A stretch of DNA of 64,000 nucleotides from Crossaster papposus (GCA_037893245.1 JBAIAA010000019.1:1240001-1304000), one strand, 5' to 3'. Positions 22,931 to 33,753 are shown, counted from the first letter of the stretch. The notes: generated by a model from the sequence alone, not told the origin. Made by a program: numbers and translations.

Positions 22931-23860
22931 TAACCCCCCGAAAAGCCTATCCATCCATTTCTGAAAATTTAAGCAAAAGCAAATGTTGTATACGATCTAT
23001 AAAGGCACTTTGTTTCACATTTCAAATATTCCATGTTTTTTTGTCAAACAACGGAGGGTGCTTTAAAAGTGTGCCTTACTTACATCGCTATACTGTACCG
23101 AATGACAGGGAAATTGAGTCAAGAAATTGTCACATTAACCCGGACACATTTTGTTTACCCCTTGCGAACATTTTGACAACTACTCGCGAGCACTTGGTTA
23201 CTCGCGAGTAATTTCTTTGCGAGTACTCGAGTGGGAAAAATCACTACTCGCCCAGCACTACTTGTTTTTTACGAATTCGTTCATACCAAGTGCGTCAGAG
23301 AAATTCAAGGATAACCAGAAAAAGAGTACGTTTTCATTATCTCATTTGTATTGCCAACGACAGTTCATTTGACTCACGCCTACTCTCTAAAAATAAATAA
23401 AATCATTGACAATTGACAACAATGTCTTCAGTGACAAACAAAAGAAGGGCAATAAAAGTTCCACAGTTAAAGGCGTTCACACACTTGTGTAGGAACCTTC
23501 CATAATTATACTGTGAGCTTTGAACATAAGATTTCCACAAGATGCGAGAAAAAGTTACGGATTGTAGACTTGCACACGTCCAAAGTCCGTTTTATCCTCT
23601 CTTGAAAAAGGGGAACACTTGATGGGTTCAGGAAACTTGCCGCGAATGGTAATCTCTCTCTTATCCTATTCACGTGGAACTCATTTTCAGAGCAGCCATT
23701 ACACCCTTGACACATAAATAATTGCATGAGGAATATTTCCCCTTAAGTTTATTTGTATTTCTCATTTGAGTAAACAGACATTTGTTCGGCCAAGGGAGTT
23801 ACGCAAGCGGAACACATCTCTATACGTGAACTGCGGCACTTGTTGCGTGCGAACAACATT

Positions 23861-23951
23861 TATAAAGGACAAAAGCTGCTTCAACAATAGCTGGATTTAT
23901 TGAGACGTGTCGGTTTGTGTACCGTCTGGCACAGAGTATTACATTAGTCAG
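23861..23951 (+). promoter_or_regulatory. TATA-like box plus possible non-coding first exon (alpha copy B)
   Basis: TATAAAGG at 23861 is followed ~80 bp downstream by a donor-like GTCAG|GTTAGT (23951/23952). Both features are kept at 41052 and 41141. In the older copy at 22540 the donor part is replaced. Suggests a duplicated promoter and leader exon; unproven. Confidence 0.3.
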
Positions 23952-24421
23952 GTTAGTATTTAAAGTTTCGTTCACCTTTTTGGCAGATTTGCTAAACTAT
24001 ACATTTTCGGAAACGTTAGGATACAGTTAACATGAAAACCAATGTTTACATTTGTTGTAAGGTTCTTTGTGGTTCTTTTTTTCACAATTGTGTGCATATG
24101 TCTATGACCCAATAAACATAACAAGAATTTAAAATGTATTATGATATGTTGATGAGATATGACTTAAAGGTCCAAAAATTAAACAAAATCATAATAAATC
24201 ACATGATGACGTCATCATGATGTCACTTTAATTTGTATCCATAACACATTCCGCCATACCTGCATACCAAGGTTAAATCTAATCGGACGTATACTTCCAG
24301 AGAAATAGGCATTAAAACAAAACTACACTTTAATAATGTGACACCCAATGACTTTTGATGTGTCGCGTCACATTAAAGGTCAATTTTTTTCAATGCCCTA
24401 TATCTCTGGAAGTATGAGTCC

Positions 24422-24527
24422 GATTACCATCAATTACAATTACCATCTCTTTCCTCACAGGTACCCATTTACTCCTTGGTGGAGAGCAGCAATGAGTGAC
24501 AAAGTACCTTGCTCAAGGGCACATGCA
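24422..24527 (-). repeat. SINE body fragment
   Basis: The reverse complement reads CTTGAGCAAGGTACTTTGTC and AGTAAATGGGTACCTGTGAG, the same body as the SINEs at 62040 and 63070. Also present at 41596-41698. Confidence 0.75.
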
Positions 24528-26333
24528 TCCAGCTACACACACGTTATGCACACATGTTATGCAAACACGTTGGTGGTAGTATACACAATATTTGAAACAT
24601 GAATCGTAATGATTGGAAATACATATATATATATATTTGTGTTTGAAATAAAGTTGTAAAATTAGTGGCGAATTAAAACTATTACTTTTTCTTCTTTTTT
24701 GTATTTTAGCACAAAAATCTGTTCGTTATAACCACAGAAAGTAAGAGTATTGCTTTATTCACATGCAAGTTGTTCATTATTTGGGGTATGAACCTAAATC
24801 TGTAAAAACTGAAATAACTATCTGTACTTTATGGAATATACCCTTGTATGACGAAATTTGAAGTTTTGCAAGGTAAAAAGAGCAATAAGATCCCTCCGGT
24901 TGTTTTCAAAACCACACAAACTCACAACAGGGAATGACCACATAATATGGTGCTACCACAAACAATTTATCTTATTCCCTGGTTTTACCCTTAGTCCTCT
25001 GAAGTCTAATTACATTTTCCTAAAGGTATTTTATGGTTATTATAAATAATGCAAAGAATTCTGGTTTAATTCGTCTTTGGTCATGGAGGGATGTTTTCCT
25101 CAAAGTAATACAAAAACACGAATAAACGGTTAAGAATGGCTTAACAAATTCGAACTGTTAACTTGTTGTCAAGCAGTCATTTTGTTTTTAATAACTTTTA
25201 TGTGTAGCCCTTAAACAGTAGTGTCATATCCCTAGACCCCGTGACCATTTGCTTCCTACCTTTTTTTACGATTGATTTAATTACCTAAACCTTTTTTAGA
25301 CAAGAATGAGCTCCTCAAGAGCATTATATTCAAAATGGCCGCCGACGCCATTTTGAAAAAAACTTGTTCTACCGAGCACATCATCTTTTTCTGTTTGGCG
25401 TATCATTAACATAAGGCGCGTGTATGCTTGTAACTGTATATGTGTACATGTACATGTACATGTACATGTACATGTATGGGTACACCAGTGATGACAAGCC
25501 TCGACTGCAACTTACATTGTATACATTGTATACGCTGTTCAATACCATTACCCCCCTAATCCATGGAAAGACTCCATCGGTGATGATTTTGTTTGGTGTG
25601 TGAGTTATTGTTAACCTAACCTACTGAACCCTGTGTCATTATGCACTGCGTGTACACGTATTAGGTAACGCGTGATATATTCTGAATATATCGCAGATGA
25701 AAGGTGGTAATTTTTACCTCAACAACATGGCAATCGCTTTTGGTTTTTAAAGTCTGTCTATGAACGTAACCCATCGGAACATGCCATACATTACAAACTA
25801 AGACGATGTGTACTGGTAGTCTCTATTGCTATCCAAGTACATGTACATGTTAATGTCATTTGACATAACATGTCATTTGACATAACATGTACAACATGTT
25901 TTTGACAGATTCGCCACTATGTGTATTAACATATCCTATAATATTCACCTCTAGTTCATCATTGAAGTCTTTGGGTCATAACATTAAGACTGACTTTAAC
26001 TCGATACACGGAACAAACACACGAGGAAGATAAAATGGATGTGTCAATTAGTATTTGTGAGACAAAATGATACCGTGTCCATAGATCGTTTAATTTCCTT
26101 ACATGTATTTGACATTTTAGTCCATGAGGCAGCTATAAATTATCGGTACCATTTTGAGGGACGAATCCCAATATGATTTTTGCAATAGAGAAAAATATGA
26201 AAAGTACAGCAAAATATGATAAACTTATGACTAGTTTTTGAAAGATTTGTAACGTAAATGTTAAAGTTCTGACAGCCTCTTACTTTCACGCAACATACGG
26301 CTGTTTGAGGAATCTGTCAAATGTTGCACAGTA

Positions 26334-26544
26334 CACGCTTAAAACTAAACTGTTGACTCAACCTATTAGGTGTGCGGTCAGTAACTACTCTTTAAAAGTT
26401 GGAATTTCAACCATTAAACTGATGAATTAAACACATTGAGTGTTAAATTTATGAGTTTTATGTATGGAATTCCAACTTTTAAAGAGTATAGTCACTGACC
26501 GAACACTTATATACGTTCGATTCAACACTTCAGTTTTAAGCGTG
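26334..26544. mobile_element. TA-flanked MITE, CACGCTTAAAAC family, copy B (long form)
   Basis: Same ends and TA flanks as at 17687-17822, but 75 bases longer: an inner palindrome around GGAATTCCAACTTTTAAAGAG is intact here and deleted in the other two copies. Confidence 0.75.
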
Positions 26545-26616
26545 TATAGTTTCATGTGTTGAAGAAATTTAACTAGCCAATAGTAAACAGCCGTAGTGCA
26601 ATGTGTGCTGTGTCAA

Positions 26617-26620
26617 TAAC

Positions 26621-26662
<42 letters not shown>

Positions 26663-26981
26663 TGGGGAGGTTAATCATCCTTACTCGCAGTTGGTGTGTT
26701 GAATTACGAAGGACGCGGCTACAACGTAGTCGAGCCGCTGGCACGTAAAGGCACCTATGGCAGCCGGCCACATCGGCTCATTATATGACTACGGAGCACA
26801 GCCTGAGATGGAAAGTGTTTGATTTTTTAGGAGGGAGGAAAACCGGATGACCTGGAGAAAAACCCTCGTGGCACAGGAGAGAACCAACGCACAACTCTAC
26901 TCACATATGGTCCGGCCGGGAATCGAACCCAGGCCACATTGGTGAGAGGCAAGCGCTCTACACACAAGCCACCCATGCCAT
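26617..26981 (-). mobile_element. full tRNA-derived SINE with ATT tail
   Basis: On the minus strand a tRNA-like head with GGGTTCGATTCCC (B box), a ~270-bp body with GGTTTTCCTCCCTCC, and a TTATTATT tail (plus-strand 26617-26660 ATA repeats). Absent at this site from the two other beta copies, which read straight through. Confidence 0.85.
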
Positions 26982-27079
26982 GTTCACGTTGAGCATGCAG
27001 ATGAGAAAGGTTGAGATGAAATATTCTAAAATGCCGGAGTGTTTCATGATAGATTAGGAAGTATAGTCCGGGAGCTCAG

Positions 27080-27598
27080 CCAGGTTTAATCATAATTTTG
27101 AGTGCAAAAGGTTTGAAGTGTGGGATATGTAGGGGTGACTGCATGGAACAACTGCAAAATGGGTTTTCTTAAATTTGGCGAGTGGTGCGTTGGGAGGAGA
27201 GGAGGCACTGACAGACCCCCAAAATCATAATCATAATCTTGAGTGCAAACATAATTTCTTCATGTGTCGAAAGTTTATCGCCGGTGTACTGAATAGGATT
27301 TGTATACTTAAGGTAAATATAATTGGTGCTAAGTACATTTAAGAAGGTCTTTAATTAGTGCTAATTACACGTTTAAATTATAATTACGAGTGAAAAGATA
27401 AAACAAGTGTCAGTGTGTAGCTGACATCTTGCTGGAGCAAAGTTCGCCACTTAAGAAAGTTTAAAGTGTTGCCATCCCTAATTAAGAAAGGGTCAAAGGT
27501 CATCATAATCATTAAACATCGATAATTATAACGTTGAGTGCAACTTGCATTTATGTGTATATCAACAGTTTATCATAGACCGATCACTGATCACAAGC
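27080..27598. repeat. degenerate ~170-bp tandem repeats, left of composite
   Basis: Units carry 'taatcataattttgagtgca' and 'ggtcaaaggtca'. The last (27345-27540) is directly repeated at 34815-35020 on the other side of the composite element. Confidence 0.55.
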
Positions 27599-28264
27599 TT
27601 AAGCCCTGTCACATTTGTCCGAATCGTCACTCCGTTCATGTTCCGAATGTGGAATCGGTGTTTAATCGGTTTGAACTGAACTCAAACGAATTTCCCTGGG
27701 TTTCCCTCGGCTTTCCAACGCTATAATTATACTCGTGTACGTTCGGTGATGCACTGAGGAACTCTGAGAAATTATTGAACCTGTTTAATAATTTTCCGAA
27801 TTGTCGCGGCAACCTCAAAAAGGACGGTATCTGGTATACACACGGAATATGCACGGAATGCACGGAATATACACTGTACTCATTCGTTGCCATTCGTTGC
27901 AATCCGGAATATGTACGGAAGAGTACGGAACAGGCCTCCGATTCCGATCGATAACTGTATGTATTCAGAGTTCATTCCGAACCCACACCATTGTAATGCC
28001 GATCAAAAACGGACGCACCGAATTGGAGGCCACTAAATCCGATGACATAACGCATTACCACGATGTAATACCGCATATTAAACGAACATTATACCATATT
28101 TATTTATAACTATCATAACGAATAAATTCCGGGTCAGCGGGAAATCCAGAGACGGCAAAATTGCTATAAAAGCGGTCGGTCTTGAGATCAATGCATTTGT
28201 CAAAGTTTGGCATGTCCAGTGTGATCGTAGAGGTTCTGAAAATAGACGGGTTGCAATCGGAATA

Positions 28265-28409
28265 TGCCATTTCTTTTCGGTATCGAACGACAGGTGGGCT
28301 CAATAGAGCCGTTACATAACGTTTTCGTTGCGCCCCAATGCTCTTAGCTTATAAAAGCGGGCATTGCATTCAATGCCTTTCTTCTCGGTCTAAGCATTCG
28401 AACCTCGCT
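28265..28409 (+). repeat. direct repeat A1 with promoter elements
   Basis: 145 bp, apparently identical to A2 at 33910-34054. It carries CCAAT (28335-28339), TATAAAA (28350-28356) and a GGCATTG/CAATGCC hairpin (28360-28377) just where transcription would start. Confidence 0.9.
28335..28380 (+). promoter_or_regulatory. CCAAT/TATA promoter ahead of CCHC ORF copy 1
   Basis: TATAAAA lies 133 bp before the ATG at 28489. Expected start near 28380. The same promoter in A2 (TATA at 33995) precedes an unrelated non-coding-looking segment. Confidence 0.6.
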
Positions 28410-28444
28410 CACCATCCATAGTCTCTGTTGCAACTACCTACCTG

Positions 28445-28474
28445 GTGTGGGGTTTTAAGACCAAAACCCCACAC
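28445..28474 (+). promoter_or_regulatory. perfect 12-bp 5'UTR hairpin
   Basis: GTGTGGGGTTTT, loop AAGACC, AAAACCCCACAC, ending 14 nt before the ATG. Repeated at 30539-30568. Possible translational or packaging signal. Confidence 0.75.
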
Positions 28475-28488
28475 TCAACAACTTCAAC

Positions 28489-30009
28489 ATGGACCTGAAG
28501 CGGGATCTGACGGCGTTCCTCCATCTAGAGGAGAACTGCAGCTACACGATGGTGTGTAATGTCATCGGCAAGACGATGGGTGAAGACGGTGTGGCGTGCG
28601 TACAGCAGCTTTCCGATCTACGATGGTGTGTGACGGCCAAGAACACGGAAGCGCGTGACAAGCTCACAGACAACGGGCTTATCATCAATGAGCGAGTGGT
28701 TGAAATCGTCCCTGCCTATAAAAAAGTGTTTTTTGTGAAGATTAAGAACGCCCCCTTTGAGTTAGAAGACAGAGCCATCATCACAGCGCTATCCAACTAC
28801 GGGACCGTCCACGGCATCCGGCGTGGGCACTGGCAGTTACACCCCCTGTGGCAGAACGGTGATCGTCACGCCAGAATGGAACTGAAGCGGGATATCCCAT
28901 CCTATCTACGCATTGGTGGGTTTCAATTAGCCATCCAATACCCCGGTCAGCAGGAGACGTGCCGGCGGTGCGGAGGACCGGGACACAAGGCAGCCCAATG
29001 CCCCACCATGGCCTGCTTTAACTGCGGCGATCTTGGGCACCGCATCGCCGAGTGTAAACAACCGCTCCGCTGTCGGCAGTGCGGCAGGGAGGGACATACG
29101 TCTCGTGGGTGCATGAACTCCTACGCCAACCAAGTGAGAGGACCGCACCAAGACAAACCCAATGCGACACCACCAGCAACTATGTCTTTTCCCCCGCCTG
29201 CGGAAGGTAGAGCTAGTCTTTCGGACGCCCCTACGTTGGTCATCCCACCCGGGATGACAGTCGCCAAGCGTGAGCGTGAGCGTGAGCGTATCCGTAAGGA
29301 CATAAAGGTAGCTATAAAGCAGAAGGACTATAATCTACTCAAAAAGACTATCGAGGAACGTAAGAAAGCCAAGCTAGCTGACACTGAAGGAGAACCCAGT
29401 ACCCCAAGTGAGCACCGATCCACCAAGTCGCCCGACCTCCACGCCGCCAAGTCGCCCGACCTCCACGCCGCCAAGTCGCCCGACCTCCACGCCGCCAAGT
29501 CGCCCGACCTCCACGCCGCCAAGTCGCCCGACCTCCACGCCGCCAAGTCGCCCGACCTCCACGCCGCCAAGTCGCCCAACCTCCACGCCGCCAAGTCGCC
29601 CAACCTCCACGCCGCCAAGTCGCCCAACCTCCACGCCGCCAAGTCGCCCAACCTCCACGCCGCCAAGCCGCCCCACCGTCACACCGCCGCCATTTCGCGC
29701 ACGCTGGAGTGGGCAAAAGCGGTTAGAACATCTAACCCATTCGACGGGCTGGAGGACCAACTGGCCCAGGAAGCGGCCGAGGTGTTCCACGGCAAATCTG
29801 AGGCCACGGATGGGGACTCGGACTCCGGTTCGGACTCGGGTTCGGACTCGGTTTCGGACTCGGGTTCGGACTCCGGGTCCAACACGTCAGTCGTCTCCGT
29901 CGCCAGCGCGGCCAGCATTACCAGTACCGCGAGTAGTAAACGGGGGCACTCCCCGGACGAGTACGACAGAAGGTGGACAATCAAAGAAGGGAAAACGAGA
30001 AAGAACTGA
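28489..30009 (+). CDS. 506-residue CCHC zinc-knuckle (gag-like, ZCCHC3-like) protein, copy 1
   Basis: Likely an RNA- or nucleic-acid-binding gag-type protein of a retroelement. Residues 1-75 and 76-155 resemble the two N-terminal folds seen before zinc knuckles in ZCCHC3-like proteins (KVFFVKIKNAPFELEDRAII, an RRM-like strand and helix). Three CCHC knuckles follow: C158-C161-H166-C171, C176-C179-H184-C189 and C195-C198-H203-C208. Then a basic, charged helix (about 260-298), ten KSP(D/N)LHAA repeats (313-392; six D, then four N), an acidic/Ser tail (SDSGSD) and a basic end. No reverse transcriptase, protease or integrase follows. The ATG is the first after the TATA box and hairpin. Codon use is GC-rich, unlike its AT-rich surroundings. 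A cellular domesticated gene is the alternative, but the setting inside nested repeats favours an element protein. Confidence 0.88.
   Translation: MDLKRDLTAFLHLEENCSYTMVCNVIGKTMGEDGVACVQQLSDLRWCVTAKNTEARDKLTDNGLIINERVVEIVPAYKKVFFVKIKNAPFELEDRAIITALSNYGTVHGIRRGHWQLHPLWQNGDRHARMELKRDIPSYLRIGGFQLAIQYPGQQETCRRCGGPGHKAAQCPTMACFNCGDLGHRIAECKQPLRCRQCGREGHTSRGCMNSYANQVRGPHQDKPNATPPATMSFPPPAEGRASLSDAPTLVIPPGMTVAKRERERERIRKDIKVAIKQKDYNLLKKTIEERKKAKLADTEGEPSTPSEHRSTKSPDLHAAKSPDLHAAKSPDLHAAKSPDLHAAKSPDLHAAKSPDLHAAKSPNLHAAKSPNLHAAKSPNLHAAKSPNLHAAKPPHRHTAAISRTLEWAKAVRTSNPFDGLEDQLAQEAAEVFHGKSEATDGDSDSGSDSGSDSVSDSGSDSGSNTSVVSVASAASITSTASSKRGHSPDEYDRRWTIKEGKTRKN
29427..29666. repeat. 24-bp coding minisatellite in CCHC ORF copy 1
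   Basis: Ten units of AAGTCGCCC(G/A)ACCTCCACG plus CCGCC, encoding KSP(D/N)LHAA. As in the 6.3-kb minisatellite the two unit types are segregated in blocks. Same array at 31521-31760. Long open frames on other strands here are by-products of the repeat. Confidence 0.95.
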
Positions 30010-30505
30010 ACTGTTATCTTGTTCAAATAGTTTTCTGGGTGGTGGGTAAAGTTTAAATTAAGTAAAGCAGATAAGTGTGTTTTTTTTGCGAAAGAGATTC
30101 TGTATTGTCTTTTTTTTGTTGATGGTGGGTATAGAGTTTTCTACATAAAGTCAGTTTTTCTGAATAGTTTACTTGGTTGTGGGTACAGTTTAAGTAAAGC
30201 AGATAAGGTGATTTTCGTGAACGTTTTAATTTAAAGAGATTCTATTCGTGTCTTAAAAGGTTGTATTCTTTTATATGTGTTCACTTAATAGAGTTTTCTA
30301 CATAAAGTCAGTTTTTCTGAATAGTTTACTTGGTGGTGGGTACAGTTTAAGTAAAGTAGATAAGGTGATTTTTCGTGAACGTTTTAATTTAAAGAGATTC
30401 TATTCGTGTCTTAAAAAGTTGTATTCTTTTATTCTTGTATATATGTTCACTTAAGTGACGTGTAAATGTATGGATTATTCGTATGAATAAACCACTTTAG
30501 AAAAA
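30010..30505 (+). other. 3'UTR of unit 1 with internal ~160-bp repeats and poly(A) signal
   Basis: 'gagttttctacataaagtca' occurs at 30134 and 30293. AATAAA at 30486-30491. The unit ends in AAAAA, as an mRNA-derived copy would. Confidence 0.7.
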
Positions 30506-32599
30506 CCATCCATAGTCTCTGTTGCAACTACCTACGTGGTGTGGGGTTTTAAGACCAAAACCCCACACTCAACAACTTCAACATGGACCTGAAGCGGGAT
30601 CTGACGGCGTTCCTCCATCTAGAGGAGAACTGCAGCTACACGATGGTGTGTAATGTCATCGGCAAGACGATGGGTGAAGACGGTGTGGCGTGCGTACAGC
30701 AGCTTTCCGATCTACGATGGTGTGTGACGGCCAAGAACACGGAAGCGCGTGACAAGCTCACAGACAACGGGCTTATCATCAATGAGCGAGTGGTTGAAAT
30801 CGTCCCTGCCTATAAAAAAGTGTTTTTTGTGAAGATTAAGAACGCCCCCTTTGAGTTAGAAGACAGAGCCATCATCACAGCGCTATCCAACTACGGGACC
30901 GTCCACGGCATCCGGCGTGGGCACTGGCAGTCACACCCCCTGTGGCAGAACGGTGATCGTCACGCCAGAATGGAACTGAAGCGGGATATCCCATCCTATC
31001 TACGCATTGGTGGGTTTCAATTAGCCATCCAATACCCCGGTCAGCAGGAGACGTGCCGGCGGTGCGGAGGACCGGGACACAAGGCAGCCCAATGCCCCAC
31101 CATGGCCTGCTTTAACTGCGGCGATCTTGGGCACCGCATCGCCGAGTGTAAACAACCGCTCCGCTGTCGGCAGTGCGGCAGGGAGGGACATACGTCTCGT
31201 GGGTGCATGAACTCCTACGCCAACCAAGTAAGAGGACCGCACCAAGACAAACCCAATGCGACACCACCAGCAACTATGTCTTTTCCCCCGCCTGCGGAAG
31301 GTAGAGCTAGTCTTTCGGACGCCCCTACGTTGGTCATCCCACCCGGGATGACAGTCGCCAAGCGTGAGCGTGAGCGTGAGCGTATCCGTAAGGACATAAA
31401 GGTAGCTATAAAGCAGAAGGACTATAATCTACTCAAAAAGTCTATCGAGGAACGTAAGAAAGCCAAGCTAGCTGACACTGAAGGAGAACCCAGTACCCCA
31501 AGTGAGCACCGATCCACCAAGTCGCCCGACCTCCACGCCGCCAAGTCGCCCGACCTCCACGCCGCCAAGTCGCCCGACCTCCACGCCGCCAAGTCGCCCG
31601 ACCTCCACGCCGCCAAGTCGCCCGACCTCCACGCCGCCAAGTCGCCCGACCTCCACGCCGCCAAGTCGCCCAACCTCCACGCCGCCAAGTCGCCCAACCT
31701 CCACGCCGCCAAGTCGCCCAACCTCCACGCCGCCAAGTCGCCCAACCTCCACGCCGCCAAGCCGCCCCACCGTCACACCGCCGCCATTTCGCGCACGCTG
31801 GAGTGGGCAAAAGCGGTTAGAACATCTAACCCATTCGACGGGCTGGAGGACCAACTGGCCCAGGAAGCGGCCGAGGTGTTCCACGGCAAATCTGAGGCCA
31901 CGGATGGGGACTCGGACTCCGGTTCGGACTCGGGTTCGGACTCGGTTTCGGACTCGGGTTCGGACTCCGGGTCCAACACGTCAGTCGTCTCCGTCGCCAG
32001 CGCGGCCAGCATTACCAGTACCGCGAGTAGTAAACGGGGGCACTCCCCGGACGAGTACGACAGAAGGTGGACAATCAAAGAAGGGAAAACGAGAAAGAAC
32101 TGAACTGTTATCTTGTTCAAATAGTTTTCTGGGTGGTGGGTAAAGTTTAAATTAAGTAAAGCAGATAAGTGTGTTTTTTTTGCGAAAGAGATTCTGTATT
32201 GTCTTTTTTTTGTTGATGGTGGGTATAGAGTTTTCTACATAAAGTCAGTTTTTCTGAATAGTTTACTTGGTTGTGGGTACAGTTTAAGTAAAGCAGATAA
32301 GGTGATTTTCGTGAACGTTTTAATTTAAAGAGATTCTATTCGTGTCTTAAAAGGTTGTATTCTTTTATATGTGTTCACTTAATAGAGTTTTCTACATAAA
32401 GTCAGTTTTTCTGAATAGTTTACTTGGTGGTGGGTACAGTTTAAGTAAAGTAGATAAGGTGATTTTTCGTGAACGTTTTAATTTAAAGAGATTCTATTCG
32501 TGTCTTAAAAAGTTGTATTCTTTTATTCTTGTATATATGTTCACTTAAGTGACGTGTAAATGTATGGATTATTCGTATGAATAAACCACTTTAGAAAAA
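30506..32599 (+). repeat. 2,094-bp tandem unit 2
   Basis: Direct continuation of unit 1, followed by CCATAGG. CCAT is shared by the start and end junctions (28412 and 32600), a 4-bp microhomology. It lacks its own TATA box, because A1 is not part of the unit. Confidence 0.95.
30583..32103 (+). CDS. 506-residue CCHC zinc-knuckle protein, copy 2
   Basis: Same architecture as copy 1. Differs at residue 117 (Ser for Leu) and 287 (Ser for Thr), with one silent change at the Val/Arg region near 31228. The preceding hairpin is intact. Upstream promoter is the 3'UTR of copy 1, so it may be silent or expressed only as part of a longer transcript. Poly(A) signal at 32580-32585. Confidence 0.85.
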   Translation: MDLKRDLTAFLHLEENCSYTMVCNVIGKTMGEDGVACVQQLSDLRWCVTAKNTEARDKLTDNGLIINERVVEIVPAYKKVFFVKIKNAPFELEDRAIITALSNYGTVHGIRRGHWQSHPLWQNGDRHARMELKRDIPSYLRIGGFQLAIQYPGQQETCRRCGGPGHKAAQCPTMACFNCGDLGHRIAECKQPLRCRQCGREGHTSRGCMNSYANQVRGPHQDKPNATPPATMSFPPPAEGRASLSDAPTLVIPPGMTVAKRERERERIRKDIKVAIKQKDYNLLKKSIEERKKAKLADTEGEPSTPSEHRSTKSPDLHAAKSPDLHAAKSPDLHAAKSPDLHAAKSPDLHAAKSPDLHAAKSPNLHAAKSPNLHAAKSPNLHAAKSPNLHAAKPPHRHTAAISRTLEWAKAVRTSNPFDGLEDQLAQEAAEVFHGKSEATDGDSDSGSDSGSDSVSDSGSDSGSNTSVVSVASAASITSTASSKRGHSPDEYDRRWTIKEGKTRKN

Positions 32600-32889
32600 C
32601 CATAGGATTCGTACGTCTTGCCGATATATGTACTATACGATATATACGATATATACGATATATGTACTTTATATTTACTGTACCTTTGCGATAACACTTT
32701 AGGGCCTACTCCTATTAAGTCCATGATGTTCGACGATTAACAGACCAGCAATAGCAATATATTGTCGGCAATCAATTATCCCCAAAATAAGATAGCTCCA
32801 ACCAATATGAAACAGAAACCGTCGGAGAATTCGACGCCTCTCGATCAAGAGCGACGACAACCGCGAACAATTTGAGCACTATGAGAAGT

Positions 32890-33168
32890 TAAAGACTTCA
32901 CCGAATCTGCATTGGGTCTACGGAGGACGACGACGACCCTTCTGCCAAGGACAGCCTTACTGAAGCTTTGGATCTGGTAAAGAAACAACGAAAGCTCATC
33001 AAGTTGCCCGACAGATCCCCTCACGGCTGTTGTACCTTCAAGGAAAATGTCGCCGACAATCTGACTGAAGACTCTGAAGACAAGAAACATCTTCGCAAAG
33101 CCGAAAAGTCGACCACCGCCAAGACAGAACAGTTTTGTTATTATGTAATTCGTAAGTCAATAGGCTAA
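32890..33168 (+). pseudogene. relic of a second gag-like ORF
   Basis: The frame GSTEDDDDPSAKDSLTEALD, then LVKKQRKLIKLPDRS, then LTEDSEDKKHLRKAEKS, is open for about 85 codons after an in-frame stop. The pattern 'KLIKxxDxS...EDSEDxKxLxKAEK' recalls the N-terminal block of gag-like proteins in tyrosine-recombinase retroelements; this is from memory and uncertain. It ends at TAG after KSIG. If right, it is what remains of the parent element's own coding region. Confidence 0.35.
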
Positions 33169-33299
33169 TTTATCACCAGATGAATCGCACCCAACACGGC
33201 AATTTGACTCCCATATTTAATTGTATTAGCACACCCCGTAAATTTAAAGGGAATCCTTAACCTTTGATCTCGATTATTGCAAATCGAGTATCACTTGAT

Positions 33300-33690
33300 T
33301 AGTGCATGCAAATACTGAACTTGGCCCCAAAGAGAACTTTGTTTTCCATCGAGACGCAATTTGTAAGACGGTCAGGCTGATTTTAGCTTTGCATTATCGG
33401 TCGATTGAGTACCGAGTGACATTGAATTGTGTTCCAACATTATTTGGCAATCAAACAAGTTTGTTTAGTCATGGAGCAACTGCTCCATGGTTTAGTCGAG
33501 TATCCCTTGAGTGTTGCATGTAAATACTGAACTTGGCCCCAAGAGGAAACATTGTTTCCTGTTGAGACGCAATTTGTAAGACGTCAAGCTGATTTGTAGC
33601 TTAGCATTATCGGTCGATTGAGTACCGAATGGACACCTGAATTGTGTTCCAAAAGTATTTTGCAATCGAACAAGACTGTTTAGTCAAAAA
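33300..33690. repeat. two diverged ~185-bp tandem copies
   Basis: 'aatactgaacttggccccaa', 'gagacgcaatttgtaagacg' and 'attatcggtcgattgagtac' occur in both 33300-33480 and 33505-33690. Confidence 0.8.
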
Positions 33691-33753
33691 CAAAACAAAA
33701 AACCAACACCCAATTTGACGGCCAATCTAAGTTCTCTTTCTTTGGCGTTTCTC

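Larger units (their letters stand above)
23270..25242. repeat. duplicated block 'alpha', copy B
   Basis: Colinear and very similar to 40630-42410, continuing into block beta copy B. Includes a promoter-like segment and a minus-strand SINE fragment. Confidence 0.8.
25243..27060. repeat. duplicated block 'beta', copy B
   Basis: Colinear with 16254-18000 and 42412-43760. Contains CATGTA microsatellite (25443-25481), a MITE and a full SINE. It ends earlier than the other copies, near 27060. Confidence 0.75.
28412..30505 (+). repeat. 2,094-bp tandem unit 1
   Basis: From CCATCCATAG to AGAAAAA. Unit 2 follows immediately. I find four substitutions in the parts compared (28443, 28839, 29134 and one at about 29347), so identity is about 99.8%. 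Each unit holds a 5'UTR hairpin, the ORF, a 3'UTR with ~160-bp internal repeats and AATAAA (30486-30491) ~15 bp before its end. Confidence 0.95.

Noticed and set aside
29328-29790. Long minus-strand frames (AAWRLGDL, GGVEVGRL) opposite the CCHC ORFs, and the plus-strand PPSRPTST frame
   Set aside because: All come from the 24-bp repeat of the real ORF. The zinc-knuckle frame is the only one with domains.
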